This document shows positions 16,797 to 26,655 of a stretch of 64,000 nucleotides of DNA, piece by piece. The notes beneath the pieces are model-generated. The model did not search any database, had not been told where the DNA came from, and worked only from the letters and a program-made list of their open reading frames with translations. The stretch's first letter is position 1, and each line of letters begins with the position of its first letter. The translations under genes and the position numbers were made by a program. The DNA is from Planctomycetota bacterium (lineage in GTDB: Bacteria; Planctomycetota; Phycisphaerae; Phycisphaerales; Zrk34), in assembly GCA_016125255.1 (NCBI GenBank), contig WGMD01000024.1, positions 1-64,000 on the forward strand. The letters run 5' to 3'.

Positions 16797-19700
16797 TCAT
16801 TTGCGGCTCGCCAGATACGCGATCACATCACGCAGTTCCTCCGGCTTGAGCACCATCGCCAGCGGCGGCATCGCGGACACCGGGGCGGCCGATCGCGTCT
16901 TGATCTTCGTCTTTTCGATCTTGACGATCTTGCCGTCGGCCTGAGCGATCGACACACTCTGCGCATCCTCGCCGCGGAGCGTGCCGGCGATCGTGGCGTC
17001 GTCGGTCGTCGTGATGATGACCGTCTCGAAACCCTGCGCGATCTTCGCGCTGGGGTTCATCAGCGATTCGAGGAAGTAGGCGCGGTCGCCGCGGCTGGCC
17101 ACATGCGACAGGTCCGGCCCCGCCTCGCCGCCTTCGTTGTCGATCTTGTGACATCGCATGCACTCGGCCACGGGATGCGCGGCAAACACCTCGCGTCCCG
17201 CCGCCGGGTCGCCGCCTTCGAGCGCGAAGTCCATCATCGCCAGCTTCGGCGATAGCGCGTCGAGCTTCTTGTTCATCGCATCCGTGTGACGCGCTCGGGC
17301 GGCTTCGACGACGTCGAGCTTGGCGGCGGGGTCGAGTTTTCCGGCCAGATAATCGTCGAGCCCGCCGAGGATCAGATCGTCGGCGGCGGGGGAGTCGAGT
17401 GTGGCGAGAGCCGCGAAAGTCATCTGTTTTTCCGAGGAATTGTCGCCATTGAGCGCTTTCTTGAAGTCGTTGATCGCCGCCCCGGCGTCGTAGGCGAACA
17501 GGGCCACCCGGGCCGTGGTGCGCACCTTCGCATTGTCATCCTTCAGTGCCGCCGGCAGGGCGTCGGGCAGCTTGGCGCTCTTGCGCTGGGCCAGCAGCTT
17601 GATCGACTCGACGCGCACCGCCGGGGGCTGCGTCGCATCGGCGACGGCCTTGAGCAGCGTGTCGTCATCCATCGGAATGTTGAGTGCCGCCGCCAGCTTC
17701 GTCACGCTCGCCTGCAGATCGCCTTTGGCATGCGCGAGCATCGACGGCAGGGCGGTCCGCGCCGCGCCCGTGACGATCGCCGCGTCGCGCTCCTCGATCG
17801 GGCGATACGTATTGAGCACCGGATCGTTCGGCGCCGGCTTGGACCATTCCGCCAGCGTGGCGATCGCCAATTCGCGCATCACGTCCGGGCGATTTTCATC
17901 GGCGGCGAACTTCGCCACCGCCTCCGCGTTCTCCGCCTTGCCGAGCCAGCGGTTGGCGGCGATCGTGCGCCGCATGAGCGGATTGTTCTTCTTGTCGCAG
18001 GACTGATCGATGATCTTCGCCAGGGCCGGCATCGCCGCCGCGACCCCGCGATCGTAAATCGCCCGCGCCGCTTCCGTGACGATCGCCTCATCGTGATCGT
18101 GCAGGAACATGGCGAGCCGCGGATCATCGAAGCGGCGCATCGCCAGCAGCATCGCCATCCGCACCGCCGCCGATTCGTCCGAGGCGTACTTACCGATCAC
18201 TTCGCTGTCGCCGATCCAGACAAGGGCCATGATCCCCGCGTGGCGGAGGAACAGGTCCTTGTTGTCATTGTCGCGGATCATCTTCACGACCGGCTCCAGG
18301 GCCGGCTTAAATCGCAGTTTTCCCAGCGAAAGAGCCGCAAAATAGCGCACCCGCAGACTTTCGTCCTCGAGCATTTTCACCAGCGCCGGCCCGGCGGAAT
18401 CGACATGATTCTCGCCCATGACCTTCGCCGCCTGCGCCCGCACTTCCGCATCGGGATCGCCAAGCAGCGACGCGATGCGCTCCGCCTGACCGATCTGCCC
18501 CAGGCCCCAGATGCCATGCAGCCGCGCCAGCTCGTTCTTGCAAGTCGTCGCCACATTCACGAAAAGGTCCGCCGCGTTGCGGTCGGCGAGCGTGAACTGA
18601 GCGCGGAGACGGACGCGCATGTCGGGGTATTCGAGCAGCTTGACCAGCGCGTCGCTCGACTGCTTGGCGAAGCCCTCGTCAAAGAGCTTGACGGTCTGCT
18701 GAATGATCGGATTCTGGATCGCCTTCTCGTCATGCAGCGTGTAGATGCGGCCCTTGCCGGTGCCGGACCATCCATTGATCCAGTCGGAGATGTACATGCG
18801 TCCGTCGTAGCCGAAGTCGACATCGGTGGCGAGAATGTGCCATGCGAACTGATGTTGATCCTCGATCTTGAACCCGGCTCCGTCGCGGTCGAGCTTGAAG
18901 CTGCGGATGCCCGACGGACCCGGCGACCCGCGGAAGTCAGCCAGGAAAAAGTGTTCGTTGTATCGATCGCTCAGCCCCACGCCCGGGTAATACACAAAGC
19001 CGCTCGGCCCGTCCGCGACATGTGCGATCGGCGGCAGCACCCACGCCGGCTGATCGTCATTGCGCAGGTGCCAGATCTTCTCCTCGTGCCACGGGCCGCG
19101 GTTGTATTTGCCGCCCATGTACTGAAAGCTCATCATCCAACCGCTGTCGCCGCCCTCGGCGATGTAGACGATGCGCGACTTGTCGCCGGCATCGGAGTTG
19201 TTGTCGCCCGTGAACAGATCGCCGTACTGATCGAAAGCCAGTTCCTGCGGATTGCGCAGGCCGGTGTAGACGACTTCGAGGGCCGAACCATCGAAATTAC
19301 AGCGGAAAACCGCACCCCGGCCGATGTCCATCGTGTCGTAGAGCCGCTTGCCATTGGGCAGCGGGACGTTGTATCCACGGTCGCCGATGGAGAAGTAGAT
19401 TTTGCCGTCCGGGCCCATCGCCAGGCCGTGCATGTCGTGACCGAGGAACGACGTGCGGACGCCGAAGCCCTGATGCAGCGATTGGCGGACGTCCGCCTTG
19501 TTGTCGCCGGTCGAATCGCGGAGGAGCCAGAGATTGGGGATATCCGCGTAGTAGATATCGCCGTCATGGGCCAGCAGGCCGGCGCCGATGCCTTCGATCG
19601 GGCCGTTGAATTTGTCCGCGAAGATCGTCGACGTGTCCGCCTTGCCGTCGTGATCGGTGTCGATCACGAGGCGGATGCGGTCGTCCGCTTCGGTGTACCA

Positions 19701-20066
19701 ACTCATCGGGTGATGCTTGTCCGCCCACTTCTGTTGATACGCCAGGCGTTCCTCGACGGTATGCGTCGCCAGGTCATCGTTGAGCCAGTAGCCCTCATGA
19801 CGATTGTCCGTGACGCCGTGCTCGAAGCGTTCGGTTTCGCCCACGAACAGCAGGCCGTGTTCGTCGATGCAGAACGTCACGGGGTTCTTGAGCAGCGGTT
19901 CGGCGGCCCAGACATTGCAGACAATCCCCGGCTGAAGATCGAAGGCCTTCATCGCCGACTGCGCATCGCCGACCGCTTTGTCGTCGGTCTTCTGATCGGT
20001 GAGCACCGCCGGCGCGGCGGCCGAGAGGCAGAGCGACAAACACAGGGCGATCCATTTTCCGGGCAT
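16797..20066 (-). CDS. PVC-type membrane-bound dehydrogenase with HEAT repeats and C-terminal heme c domain
   Basis: A 1089-residue secreted protein with a clear signal peptide (MPGKWIALCLSLCLSAAA). Residues about 40-450 match the PVC-type glucose/sorbosone-dehydrogenase-like beta propeller (FCIDEHGLLFVGETERF, GLAMGPDGKIYFSIGDRGYN, GLRNPQELAFDQYGDLFTGDN). Residues about 480-930 are an alpha-solenoid of HEAT-like repeats (LLGDPDAEVRAQAAKVMGE and others). The C-terminus carries one CxxCH heme site (ECMRCHKI near residue 970) in the planctomycete heme-binding domain. The domain order is typical of PVC bacteria; the substrate, presumably a sugar or polyol oxidised in the periplasm, is unknown. 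The start at 20066 is set by the signal peptide; 20117 is the longer alternative. Confidence 0.9.
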   Translation of the reverse strand: MPGKWIALCLSLCLSAAAPAVLTDQKTDDKAVGDAQSAMKAFDLQPGIVCNVWAAEPLLKNPVTFCIDEHGLLFVGETERFEHGVTDNRHEGYWLNDDLATHTVEERLAYQQKWADKHHPMSWYTEADDRIRLVIDTDHDGKADTSTIFADKFNGPIEGIGAGLLAHDGDIYYADIPNLWLLRDSTGDNKADVRQSLHQGFGVRTSFLGHDMHGLAMGPDGKIYFSIGDRGYNVPLPNGKRLYDTMDIGRGAVFRCNFDGSALEVVYTGLRNPQELAFDQYGDLFTGDNNSDAGDKSRIVYIAEGGDSGWMMSFQYMGGKYNRGPWHEEKIWHLRNDDQPAWVLPPIAHVADGPSGFVYYPGVGLSDRYNEHFFLADFRGSPGPSGIRSFKLDRDGAGFKIEDQHQFAWHILATDVDFGYDGRMYISDWINGWSGTGKGRIYTLHDEKAIQNPIIQQTVKLFDEGFAKQSSDALVKLLEYPDMRVRLRAQFTLADRNAADLFVNVATTCKNELARLHGIWGLGQIGQAERIASLLGDPDAEVRAQAAKVMGENHVDSAGPALVKMLEDESLRVRYFAALSLGKLRFKPALEPVVKMIRDNDNKDLFLRHAGIMALVWIGDSEVIGKYASDESAAVRMAMLLAMRRFDDPRLAMFLHDHDEAIVTEAARAIYDRGVAAAMPALAKIIDQSCDKKNNPLMRRTIAANRWLGKAENAEAVAKFAADENRPDVMRELAIATLAEWSKPAPNDPVLNTYRPIEERDAAIVTGAARTALPSMLAHAKGDLQASVTKLAAALNIPMDDDTLLKAVADATQPPAVRVESIKLLAQRKSAKLPDALPAALKDDNAKVRTTARVALFAYDAGAAINDFKKALNGDNSSEKQMTFAALATLDSPAADDLILGGLDDYLAGKLDPAAKLDVVEAARARHTDAMNKKLDALSPKLAMMDFALEGGDPAAGREVFAAHPVAECMRCHKIDNEGGEAGPDLSHVASRGDRAYFLESLMNPSAKIAQGFETVIITTTDDATIAGTLRGEDAQSVSIAQADGKIVKIEKTKIKTRSAAPVSAMPPLAMVLKPEELRDVIAYLASRK

Positions 20067-20124
20067 CGGTTGACTCCGTGGCGGGTTCGATGAAAACGAG
20101 GGAATTTGAAGGGGCATTATACGG

Positions 20125-20150
20125 GGCGGGGGGACTTAAGTCCCCCCGCC
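20125..20150. repeat. 26-bp perfect palindrome with GACTTAAGTC core (copy 1)
   Basis: A perfect 26-bp palindrome, half-site GGCGGGGGGACTT. It lies in the gap between the divergent PVC dehydrogenase and sulfotransferase genes. Copies at 35197-35222 and 51823-51842 share the core. Confidence 0.9.
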
Positions 20151-20167
20151 TGATACGCTCAGCAGCG

Positions 20168-21286
20168 ATGAATCGTTCGGACGAACCCGATGTCCTCGCC
20201 CCGACGCGCCGATGGATCGTTCCTCTGGGCGCGGCGACGCCGGCGCTGTGGTTTGAGCTTGTCCGCGCGCTGGGTCCGATCGCCCCGGCGGCGCTGCCGA
20301 CGGCGATGATGATCACGCTCATGTCGCTCTTGAATCTTCCGGGGCAGATCGACTACCGGCTCCGCCGCCGGCGGCGCGTGCGGGCGACGCCGATCGCGCA
20401 TCCGCCGCTGATCATTCTGGGCCATTGGCGCAGCGGCACGACGTTCATGCACGAACTGATCGCGCGCGATCCGCGCTTCGCCTTCGTGTCGATGTGGCAC
20501 GCCCTGTCGCCGACGACGTTCGACTTCGCCCCGTGGCGCCGCCGGCTGTTTGCACGGCTGATTCCCGAGACGCGGCCGATGGACAACATGAGCTTGGGCT
20601 TCGATCGCCCCTTTGAAGAAGGCAGCGCGATGGCGACGCTCAGCGCATATTCCAATTATCACTGCTTTCATTTTCCCCGCAGCGCCGACGACGTGTTTCG
20701 CCGGGCCGTGATGATGGACGGGCTGAACGACGGCGAGCGAGCGGCGATGACGCGCGCGTACTACGAGTTTGTGCAGGCGGTCTCGCGCGATCAGCAGGGC
20801 CGGCCGCTGGTGCTCAAAGACCCGGCGCACACCGCGCGAATCCCCTGGATTTTACAGATGTTTCCGGGTGCGAAGTTCGTGCATCTGATGCGCGATCCGT
20901 ACACGGTCTACGCCTCCACGCTTCAGATGCGCACGCGCGTCCTGTCGCACCTTTCGCTTCAGTACGCCTCGCGGGCGGATCTTCGCCGACAGGTCATCGA
21001 GCAGTACGCCCTGGTCATGCGACGCTATCTCGACACGCGCGCGATGATTCCGGCGGCAAATCTGATCGAATTGCGTTTTGAAGATTTCGAGGCGGACCCG
21101 ATCGGTTCGGCCCGCCAGATTTACGCGAAGTTCAACTACGCCGACTTCGACGCCGCCCGGCCGCATCTGCAGAGCTATCTCGACGAACAGGCGGATTATC
21201 GCAAGAGCGATTACGACCTCGATGATGCGATGCGCCAGGAGCTGCGCGAAAAGTGGGGCTTTGTGTTTGAAGCGTTCGGGTATTGA
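20168..21286 (+). CDS. Sulfotransferase-family protein (Sulfotransfer_3 type)
   Basis: A 372-residue PAPS-dependent sulfotransferase-like enzyme. The 5'-phosphosulfate loop is LGHWRSGTTFMHELI near residue 80. The 3'-phosphate-binding region is HLMRDPYTVYASTLQMR near residue 240, preceded by PLVLKDPAHTARIPWILQMFP. The family transfers sulfate to carbohydrates, lipids or other acceptors. The acceptor is unknown, but sulfated polymers are prominent in planctomycete biology. A hydrophobic N-terminal segment followed by an Arg cluster (DYRLRRRRRV near residue 60) may give peripheral membrane association. The ATG at 20168 follows a short gap containing the GACTTAAGTC palindrome. Confidence 0.85.
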   Translation: MNRSDEPDVLAPTRRWIVPLGAATPALWFELVRALGPIAPAALPTAMMITLMSLLNLPGQIDYRLRRRRRVRATPIAHPPLIILGHWRSGTTFMHELIARDPRFAFVSMWHALSPTTFDFAPWRRRLFARLIPETRPMDNMSLGFDRPFEEGSAMATLSAYSNYHCFHFPRSADDVFRRAVMMDGLNDGERAAMTRAYYEFVQAVSRDQQGRPLVLKDPAHTARIPWILQMFPGAKFVHLMRDPYTVYASTLQMRTRVLSHLSLQYASRADLRRQVIEQYALVMRRYLDTRAMIPAANLIELRFEDFEADPIGSARQIYAKFNYADFDAARPHLQSYLDEQADYRKSDYDLDDAMRQELREKWGFVFEAFGY

Positions 21287-21324
21287 CGCGGAACCCGTTG
21301 CGGAGCGCGCCTTCATTCGGGGCC

Positions 21325-21364
21325 ACCCTCACCCCGGCCCTCTCCCGGCGGGAGAGGGAGTCGA
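21325..21364. repeat. Hairpin word repeat (CCCTCTCCC/GGGAGAGGG) between convergent genes
   Basis: CCCTCTCCC (21338-21346) and GGGAGAGGG (21350-21358) pair around a three-base loop, preceded by CCCTCACCCC. This is a widespread type of intergenic repeat. It sits between the sulfotransferase and glpK 3' ends, where it may help terminate both, although no clear T-run follows. Confidence 0.7.
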
Positions 21365-21365
21365 G

Positions 21366-22862
21366 TCATGCCCACTCGTAGCTGCGTTCGACGGCCTGGA
21401 GGTACCGCTGGTATCGCCGCTCGCTTTCCGTTTCGTTCATCTGCGGTTCCCACGTCTGATCCGCTCGCCAGTGTTCGCGCAGCTCGGCGAGATCGGCGAA
21501 GACGCCGGCACCGAGTCCGGCGGCGTAGGCGGCGCCGAGGCAGGTGGTCTCCGTCACCTGCGGGCGCGTGACGGGCGTGCGGAGGACGTCGGCCTGGAAC
21601 TGCATGAGCAGGGTGTTGGCGGTCATGCCGCCGTCGACTTTCAGATGGCGCAGTTCGATGTGTCCATCGGCGGTCATGGCGTCGATGACTTCGCGCGTCT
21701 GGTAAGCCGTGGCTTCGAGGGCGGCCCGGGCGAGGTGGGCTTTGGTGGTGGCGCGGGTCAGACCGACGATCACGCCGCGGGCGTCAGCACGCCATCGCGG
21801 AGCGAACAGGCCGCTGAACGCGGGGACGATGTAGACGTCGCCGGTGTCCTCGACCTGGCGTGCGAGCGATTCGACGTCGGCGGCGGAGGCGATCAAGCCG
21901 AGGTTGTCGCGGAGCCATTGAATGAGCGAACCGGTGACGGCGATGGAGCCCTCGAGGGCGTAGACGGGTTTTTCATCGCGGATTTGCCATGCGGGCGTGG
22001 TGAGCAGTCCGCGGGACGAGAATATCGGACTTTCGCCGGTGTTGATGAGCAGGAAGCAGCCGGTGCCGTAGGTGTTTTTGGCATCGCCGGGTTGGGTGCA
22101 ACCCTGCCCGAGCAGGGCGGCGTGCTGGTCGCCGAGGACGCCGGTGATCGGGATCGGATCGCCGAAGAGTTTCGTCACGCCGAAGGCGTCGGCGTGTGCG
22201 GAGGGATGAATCGTCGGCAGGATCCCGCGCGGGACGCCGATCGCGCCGAGCAGGGCGTCGTCCCATTCGAGCGTGCGCAGGTTCATCAGACTCGTGCGCG
22301 AGGCGTTGGTGATATCGGTGGCGAAGTTCCCCCCGGCCGCGCCGCCGGTCAGGTTCCAGATGAGCCAGCTATCGATGGTCCCGGCGCAAAGCTGGCCCGC
22401 CTCGGCGTCGCGCTTCAGGTCGGGATCACGGTCGAGTCGCCATCGAATTTTCGGGCCGGAGAAATACGTGGCGAGCGGCAGGCCGGTGATTGGCGCGTAG
22501 CGCTGCGGGCCTTCGCCCTTGGCGAGTTGGTCGCAAAGTTCGCGCGTGCGCGTGTCCTGCCAGACGATGGCCCGGCCGCGCGGTTCGCCGGTGCGCGGGT
22601 CCCAGATCACGGTCGTCTCGCGCTGATTGGTGATGCCGATGGCGGCGATTTTTCCCGCGCCCCCAGCCTTGTCAATCGCGGCCCCGGTCACGCGACGCGT
22701 CGTCTCCCAAATCTCCTTCGCATCATGCTCCACCCAACCCGGTTGCGGAAAATATTGTCGATGCTCCGCCTGTTCGATCGCCACGACTTTGCCGCGTTGA
22801 TCGAACACCATGCAGCGCGTGCTGGTCGTGCCCTGATCGATCGCGGCGAGGAGGTCGGTCAT
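21366..22862 (-). CDS. glpK: Glycerol kinase
   Basis: A 498-residue FGGY-family kinase of the usual GlpK length that makes sn-glycerol-3-phosphate from glycerol and ATP. It has the ATP-binding [13 protein letters not shown] near residue 9, [14 protein letters not shown] near residue 42, [14 protein letters not shown] near residue 75, substrate-binding IVWQDTRT, and [15 protein letters not shown] (phosphate-2 region) near residue 265. The C-terminal FGGY signature region includes [21 protein letters not shown]. It acts in the cytoplasm. The gene stands alone, but a GDPD gene and glpD lie 4-7 kb away, so glycerophosphodiester use is likely. A hairpin repeat flanks each end. Confidence 0.95.
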   Translation of the reverse strand: MTDLLAAIDQGTTSTRCMVFDQRGKVVAIEQAEHRQYFPQPGWVEHDAKEIWETTRRVTGAAIDKAGGAGKIAAIGITNQRETTVIWDPRTGEPRGRAIVWQDTRTRELCDQLAKGEGPQRYAPITGLPLATYFSGPKIRWRLDRDPDLKRDAEAGQLCAGTIDSWLIWNLTGGAAGGNFATDITNASRTSLMNLRTLEWDDALLGAIGVPRGILPTIHPSAHADAFGVTKLFGDPIPITGVLGDQHAALLGQGCTQPGDAKNTYGTGCFLLINTGESPIFSSRGLLTTPAWQIRDEKPVYALEGSIAVTGSLIQWLRDNLGLIASAADVESLARQVEDTGDVYIVPAFSGLFAPRWRADARGVIVGLTRATTKAHLARAALEATAYQTREVIDAMTADGHIELRHLKVDGGMTANTLLMQFQADVLRTPVTRPQVTETTCLGAAYAAGLGAGVFADLAELREHWRADQTWEPQMNETESERRYQRYLQAVERSYEWA

Positions 22863-22883
22863 GGGTGTAATGATACATTTTTC

Positions 22884-23082
22884 GACACGAAGACACGAAG
22901 GCGCGGAGACACAAAGAAAGGCAGAGTACGAAGTAGGTTCAATGCAGAATCATAAGCAGGCACGGTTGAGGGCGGCTGTGCAGCAGCTTGATTGTGCGAC
23001 ACGCGCGATTTGTTTGACTTTCCCCGCCCCCGCATCTCTGTGCGGTCTTCTTCGTGTCTCCGCGCCTTCGTGTCTTTGTGTC
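22884..23082. repeat. Long-armed inverted word repeat (GACACGAAG)
   Basis: The left arm 22884-22915 and right arm 23051-23082 are complementary at about 30 of 32 positions (word GACACGAAGnCACGAAGG). They enclose about 135 bases with no gene. The element fills the gap between glpK and the helicase gene. Confidence 0.85.
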
Positions 23083-23093
23083 AAAGCAGCGCA

Positions 23094-26000
23094 TCAACTC
23101 AAAAGCTGCTCAAGATCCTCGCGGGTCAGGTCACGGAGGATGTTTTCCTGGCCGCCGACGATGGCGTCGGCGAGCTGGCGCTTGCGGTCCTGCAGTTCGA
23201 TGATGCGCTGCTCGACGGTGTCGGAGCAGACGAGGCGATAGGCCGTCACCGCGCGGGTCTGCCCGATGCGGTGGGCACGGTCGATGGCCTGTGCCTCGAC
23301 GGCGGGGTTCCACCACGGATCGAGGATGAACACGTACTGGGCCGCGGTGAGATTCAGGCCCAATCCGCCGGCCTTCAAGCTGATCAAAAACAGCGGGCAG
23401 GCCGGGTCATGTTGAAATCGATCGACGCGGCGTTTGCGATCGACGGTCTGGCCGTCGAGGTATTCGTACGTGACGTTCAGCTCGTCGAGCCGGCGGCGGA
23501 CGAGGGCGAGCATCGACGTGAACTGACTGAACACCAGCGCCTTGTGTCCCTCATCGATCAGCTCGGCGAGCTGCTCGATGAGCGCATCGAGCTTGGCGCT
23601 CGGTTCATCGCGGCGCTTCTCGTCGATCAGCGCGGGGTGACAGGCCGCTTGACGCAGGCGGAGCAATGCTTCGAGCACGACCATCGTCTGCCCGCCGTTG
23701 AGCCCCGCGCCCGCCTTGCCCAGCAGGGCGGCCCGGTAGTAGTCGCGCAGTTCGTTGTACACCTTGCGCTGGGCCGGCTCCATCTCGCAGACGATCGTCT
23801 GCTCCGTCTTCTCCGGCAGATCCGTGAGCACCTGCGACTTGGTGCGGCGCAGAATGAACGGGCGCAGGGCGCGACCCGCCTGCTGCGCCGCTTCGAGCTT
23901 TGTCGGATCGTTGGCGCTGCCGCGCAAGACCTCGGCGAACTTCGTGCCCGATCCGAGCATGCCGGGATTGAGAAACTCGAAGATCGACCACAGATCGCCC
24001 AGATGATTTTCGACGGGCGTGCCGGTCAGCGCGAGGCGATGACGCGCATTGACGGACCGCGCCGCCTTGGCGGACTTGGACAAGGGGTTCTTGATCGCCT
24101 GTGCCTCATCGAGAATGACATAGTCGAATTCGATCTTGCGCAGCGCGGTCAGGTCGCGGCGGAGCAAACCGTAGCTTGTCACGATCAGGTCCGTCTCGGC
24201 GAGTCGCGGCAGCAGGGCGTCGCGGTCGGCACCGGAGTAGTTGAGGACGGAAAGCGAAGGCGTGAAGCGGTGCGCCTCGTCGATCCAGTTGTAGACGACG
24301 GACTTGGGGGCGACGACGATCGTCGGGCGTTTGGGCTCCTTCGCATCGCGCTCCATCGCGCGGCGTTCGACATGGGCCAGCACCTGCACGGTTTTGCCCA
24401 GACCCATGTCGTCGGCGAGAATCCCGCCGGCACCGAGCCACGCCAGAAACCGCAGCCAGCCGACGCCTTCGCGCTGATACGGGCGCAGTTCGCCCTTGAA
24501 CGAATCGGCGGGGGCGGCGGGTTCGATGCCGTCGAAGCTGTGCAGCCGCTCGCGCACCTCGGCGAAGCGGGCGTCGATGTTGATCAGTTCGTCGGGTTCG
24601 ATGAGACGGTCGAGCATGGCGGCCTGCGCGGGCGAGAAGCGCAGATGATCGCCATCGATCCGCCCCAATGCAGCCAACAGACCGTGCTGGGCAAGCCACT
24701 GTTCGGGCAACATGCCCTGCGAGCCGTCGTCGAGCGCGACCATGTTCCGGCCGGCGCGGACCGCCTGAAGAATCTGCGGCAGCGTCACGACCTGTTCGCC
24801 GCCGTCGCGCCTTGTGTAGCGCACCCCGCCGTGCAGCTCGAACCAGTCCATGCCGCTGGTGATCGAGAGCGCCGCCGTCGACGGTGCGGAAAGAATCTGC
24901 TGATCCGCGCGAATCTGCCAACCCCGTCGCAAGAGTCCCGTCACCACCTCCGGCATCCGCCTGGCCCAAAGCGACCACGCCCCCGCACCCTGCGACGGCT
25001 CGGGCTTGAAGCCCATCTCGTACAGCGCATCGATCGCCTGCTGTTCACCGATGCGATCGCGCCGCATCAGCGTCGTGTCATGCGATTCATCGGTGCCGTT
25101 CTTCTTCCTGTCCGCTTCGCCCGTGCCGTTGACGAATCGGCCGGGCGCATCGACATCGACGCGCCGCTCTTCGTAGTTGAACCACAAAAGCGCGCCCAGC
25201 GATGCGGCCGCGCCATTGGCGCCGCCGCCGGCCCCGAGCACCAGATCGAGCGACGGCGTGAGCACGCCCGGCCGCTCCCATCGCCCGACGCCCGGCGGAA
25301 ACTGCATCGGCGGAAGCTGCGGCAGGCGATACAGGCGATCGAGAAACGTCTCGATTTCCCCGGCGGGAATGACGATTTTCCCCGCGCTGCCCGCGCCCCA
25401 TGTCCCGTCGCGCAGATGATCCATCCACACGCCCGCGCCCTGATCGTCGAGCAGGTCCACGCGGTCGTCGATGATGATCACGCCGTCGTCCCCGCCAAGC
25501 ACGAGCGCGGGCTTGTCGATGGCGAGCGTGTCGGAACCGCGGCGCAGCTCGGCGGTGATCGTCAGGTCGCCGGCATCATCAAGCACGCCGACGAGCCACA
25601 ACACCCACGGCTCTCCGCCGCCCCATCGCAGCACCTGCGGCGACTCGTCGCCGGCCCGCGTCCCCAGCGGATTGCGCGCGTGCAGATGACAGCGCCCCGT
25701 GTCGATCATGCGCTTGAGCATCGAGCGCGCGGCGCCGCGCGGCAGGGTGAACGCCTCGTGCTGAAGCGTCTCGCCCCGCGGCTCGTCAAGGTACTCATCG
25801 AGCACCGGCGTCGCGCCCATGAGCAGACTGACGATCTCGCGATCCGCCGGCGAAGCAAGGTGCATCACCGTCGTCGATGAAAGTCGCAGCGGCTTGAGCG
25901 TGCCGAGGCCCTGCCGCGTGGGTTGGCGCTGGCGCAGCACGACGACGGGCCGGCCGGCCCGCTGGCTGAGCGTGGCGCTCAGAAGGTAGTACACCATCGA

Positions 26001-26456
26001 CGGCAGCACGGTGACGCCGGCGGTCGCCTCGGCGGGCTCGGCCATGGACTGCCGCAAGAGGGTCAGCCGGTCGAGCCATTCGGGCCCGCCGCGCTCATGG
26101 CGCGTCCGCACGCCGTCGCGCTTGCGGGCTTTGGGCAGGCGCGGCGCGCCCGCTTGGTCCAGCGCGGTCGTGTCGTGATCGTCAAGCATCTCCCGCTGAC
26201 TGACTTCCAGCAGGACCGCCCAGAGATGTTTGCAGTAGTGCCCGCTGGCGAAGTGCTCGCAGGTGCATCGGGCGGTGGCGAAGTCGCCCCCGTCGCCGAT
26301 CACGACGGTGTAGAGTTCGGAGCCGCGCACCTGAGCGCGCACGGCCTCTCCGCGGCGCGGCTCCAGCAGCTCGACGCGCCCCTCACGCTGATAGGCGCGC
26401 CCCCTGTGACGGACATCCGTCCTGAAAAAACTCTTCCACCGACTCGTCAGCGACAT
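23094..26456 (-). CDS. SWIM zinc-finger SNF2-family helicase/translocase (HepA-like)
   Basis: A 1120-residue SWI2/SNF2 ATPase. The N-terminus carries a SWIM zinc finger (CTCEHFASGHYCKHL, CxC...CxH, near residues 60-75). A long middle region (about 150-640) is typical of bacterial SNF2 proteins. The motor has Walker A ADDMGLGKTVQVLAHV near residue 685, DEAQ box ILDEAQAIKNP near residue 783, TGTPVEN (motif III), and the C-terminal helicase lobe with VFSQFTSMLALV, SLKAGGLGLNLTAA and ARRIGQT-like DRAHRIGQTRAV. It probably translocates on DNA or remodels nucleoprotein complexes; the exact role is unknown. The start at 26456 (MSLTSRWKSF) is set by the conserved opening; the frame to 26669 overlaps the next gene. 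Confidence 0.9.
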   Translation of the reverse strand: MSLTSRWKSFFRTDVRHRGRAYQREGRVELLEPRRGEAVRAQVRGSELYTVVIGDGGDFATARCTCEHFASGHYCKHLWAVLLEVSQREMLDDHDTTALDQAGAPRLPKARKRDGVRTRHERGGPEWLDRLTLLRQSMAEPAEATAGVTVLPSMVYYLLSATLSQRAGRPVVVLRQRQPTRQGLGTLKPLRLSSTTVMHLASPADREIVSLLMGATPVLDEYLDEPRGETLQHEAFTLPRGAARSMLKRMIDTGRCHLHARNPLGTRAGDESPQVLRWGGGEPWVLWLVGVLDDAGDLTITAELRRGSDTLAIDKPALVLGGDDGVIIIDDRVDLLDDQGAGVWMDHLRDGTWGAGSAGKIVIPAGEIETFLDRLYRLPQLPPMQFPPGVGRWERPGVLTPSLDLVLGAGGGANGAAASLGALLWFNYEERRVDVDAPGRFVNGTGEADRKKNGTDESHDTTLMRRDRIGEQQAIDALYEMGFKPEPSQGAGAWSLWARRMPEVVTGLLRRGWQIRADQQILSAPSTAALSITSGMDWFELHGGVRYTRRDGGEQVVTLPQILQAVRAGRNMVALDDGSQGMLPEQWLAQHGLLAALGRIDGDHLRFSPAQAAMLDRLIEPDELINIDARFAEVRERLHSFDGIEPAAPADSFKGELRPYQREGVGWLRFLAWLGAGGILADDMGLGKTVQVLAHVERRAMERDAKEPKRPTIVVAPKSVVYNWIDEAHRFTPSLSVLNYSGADRDALLPRLAETDLIVTSYGLLRRDLTALRKIEFDYVILDEAQAIKNPLSKSAKAARSVNARHRLALTGTPVENHLGDLWSIFEFLNPGMLGSGTKFAEVLRGSANDPTKLEAAQQAGRALRPFILRRTKSQVLTDLPEKTEQTIVCEMEPAQRKVYNELRDYYRAALLGKAGAGLNGGQTMVVLEALLRLRQAACHPALIDEKRRDEPSAKLDALIEQLAELIDEGHKALVFSQFTSMLALVRRRLDELNVTYEYLDGQTVDRKRRVDRFQHDPACPLFLISLKAGGLGLNLTAAQYVFILDPWWNPAVEAQAIDRAHRIGQTRAVTAYRLVCSDTVEQRIIELQDRKRQLADAIVGGQENILRDLTREDLEQLLS

Positions 26457-26587
26457 CGACAGCTCCGAAAGTGCGAACCGAACCCGCCAGCTTACCGCAT
26501 TCGCAAGAAAATTGCCATATCCGTACTGCGAAGCGCGCGATTGACGTAAATTCACCGCGGAATCGGGCCGATACTGACCGAGCATGA

Positions 26588-26637
26588 CGGTGTCAGCATG
26601 TCGCGTGCTGACGCCTGAAACCTGACCGCTGACCGCT
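26588..26637. repeat. Hairpin word repeat (CTGAC) upstream of the LysM gene
   Basis: GTCAGCA (26592-26598) and TGCTGAC (26606-26612) form a hairpin, followed by repeats of CTGA-CC and CTGACCG to 26637. It fills the gap between the divergent helicase and LysM genes. Confidence 0.6.
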
Positions 26638-26655
26638 TTGTTTTGGAGAGTCGCC

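Noticed and set aside
17286-20093. 935-residue plus-strand frame opposite the PVC dehydrogenase
   Set aside because: Arg/His/Val-rich shadow with no motif; the minus-strand gene has signal peptide, propeller and heme domain.
22884-23082. CRISPR-like repeat array
   Set aside because: The repeats are an inverted pair with no regular spacers and no cas genes; it is a hairpin element.
22992-25880. 962-residue plus-strand frame opposite the SNF2 helicase
   Set aside because: No recognisable fold; the minus strand holds all SNF2 motifs.
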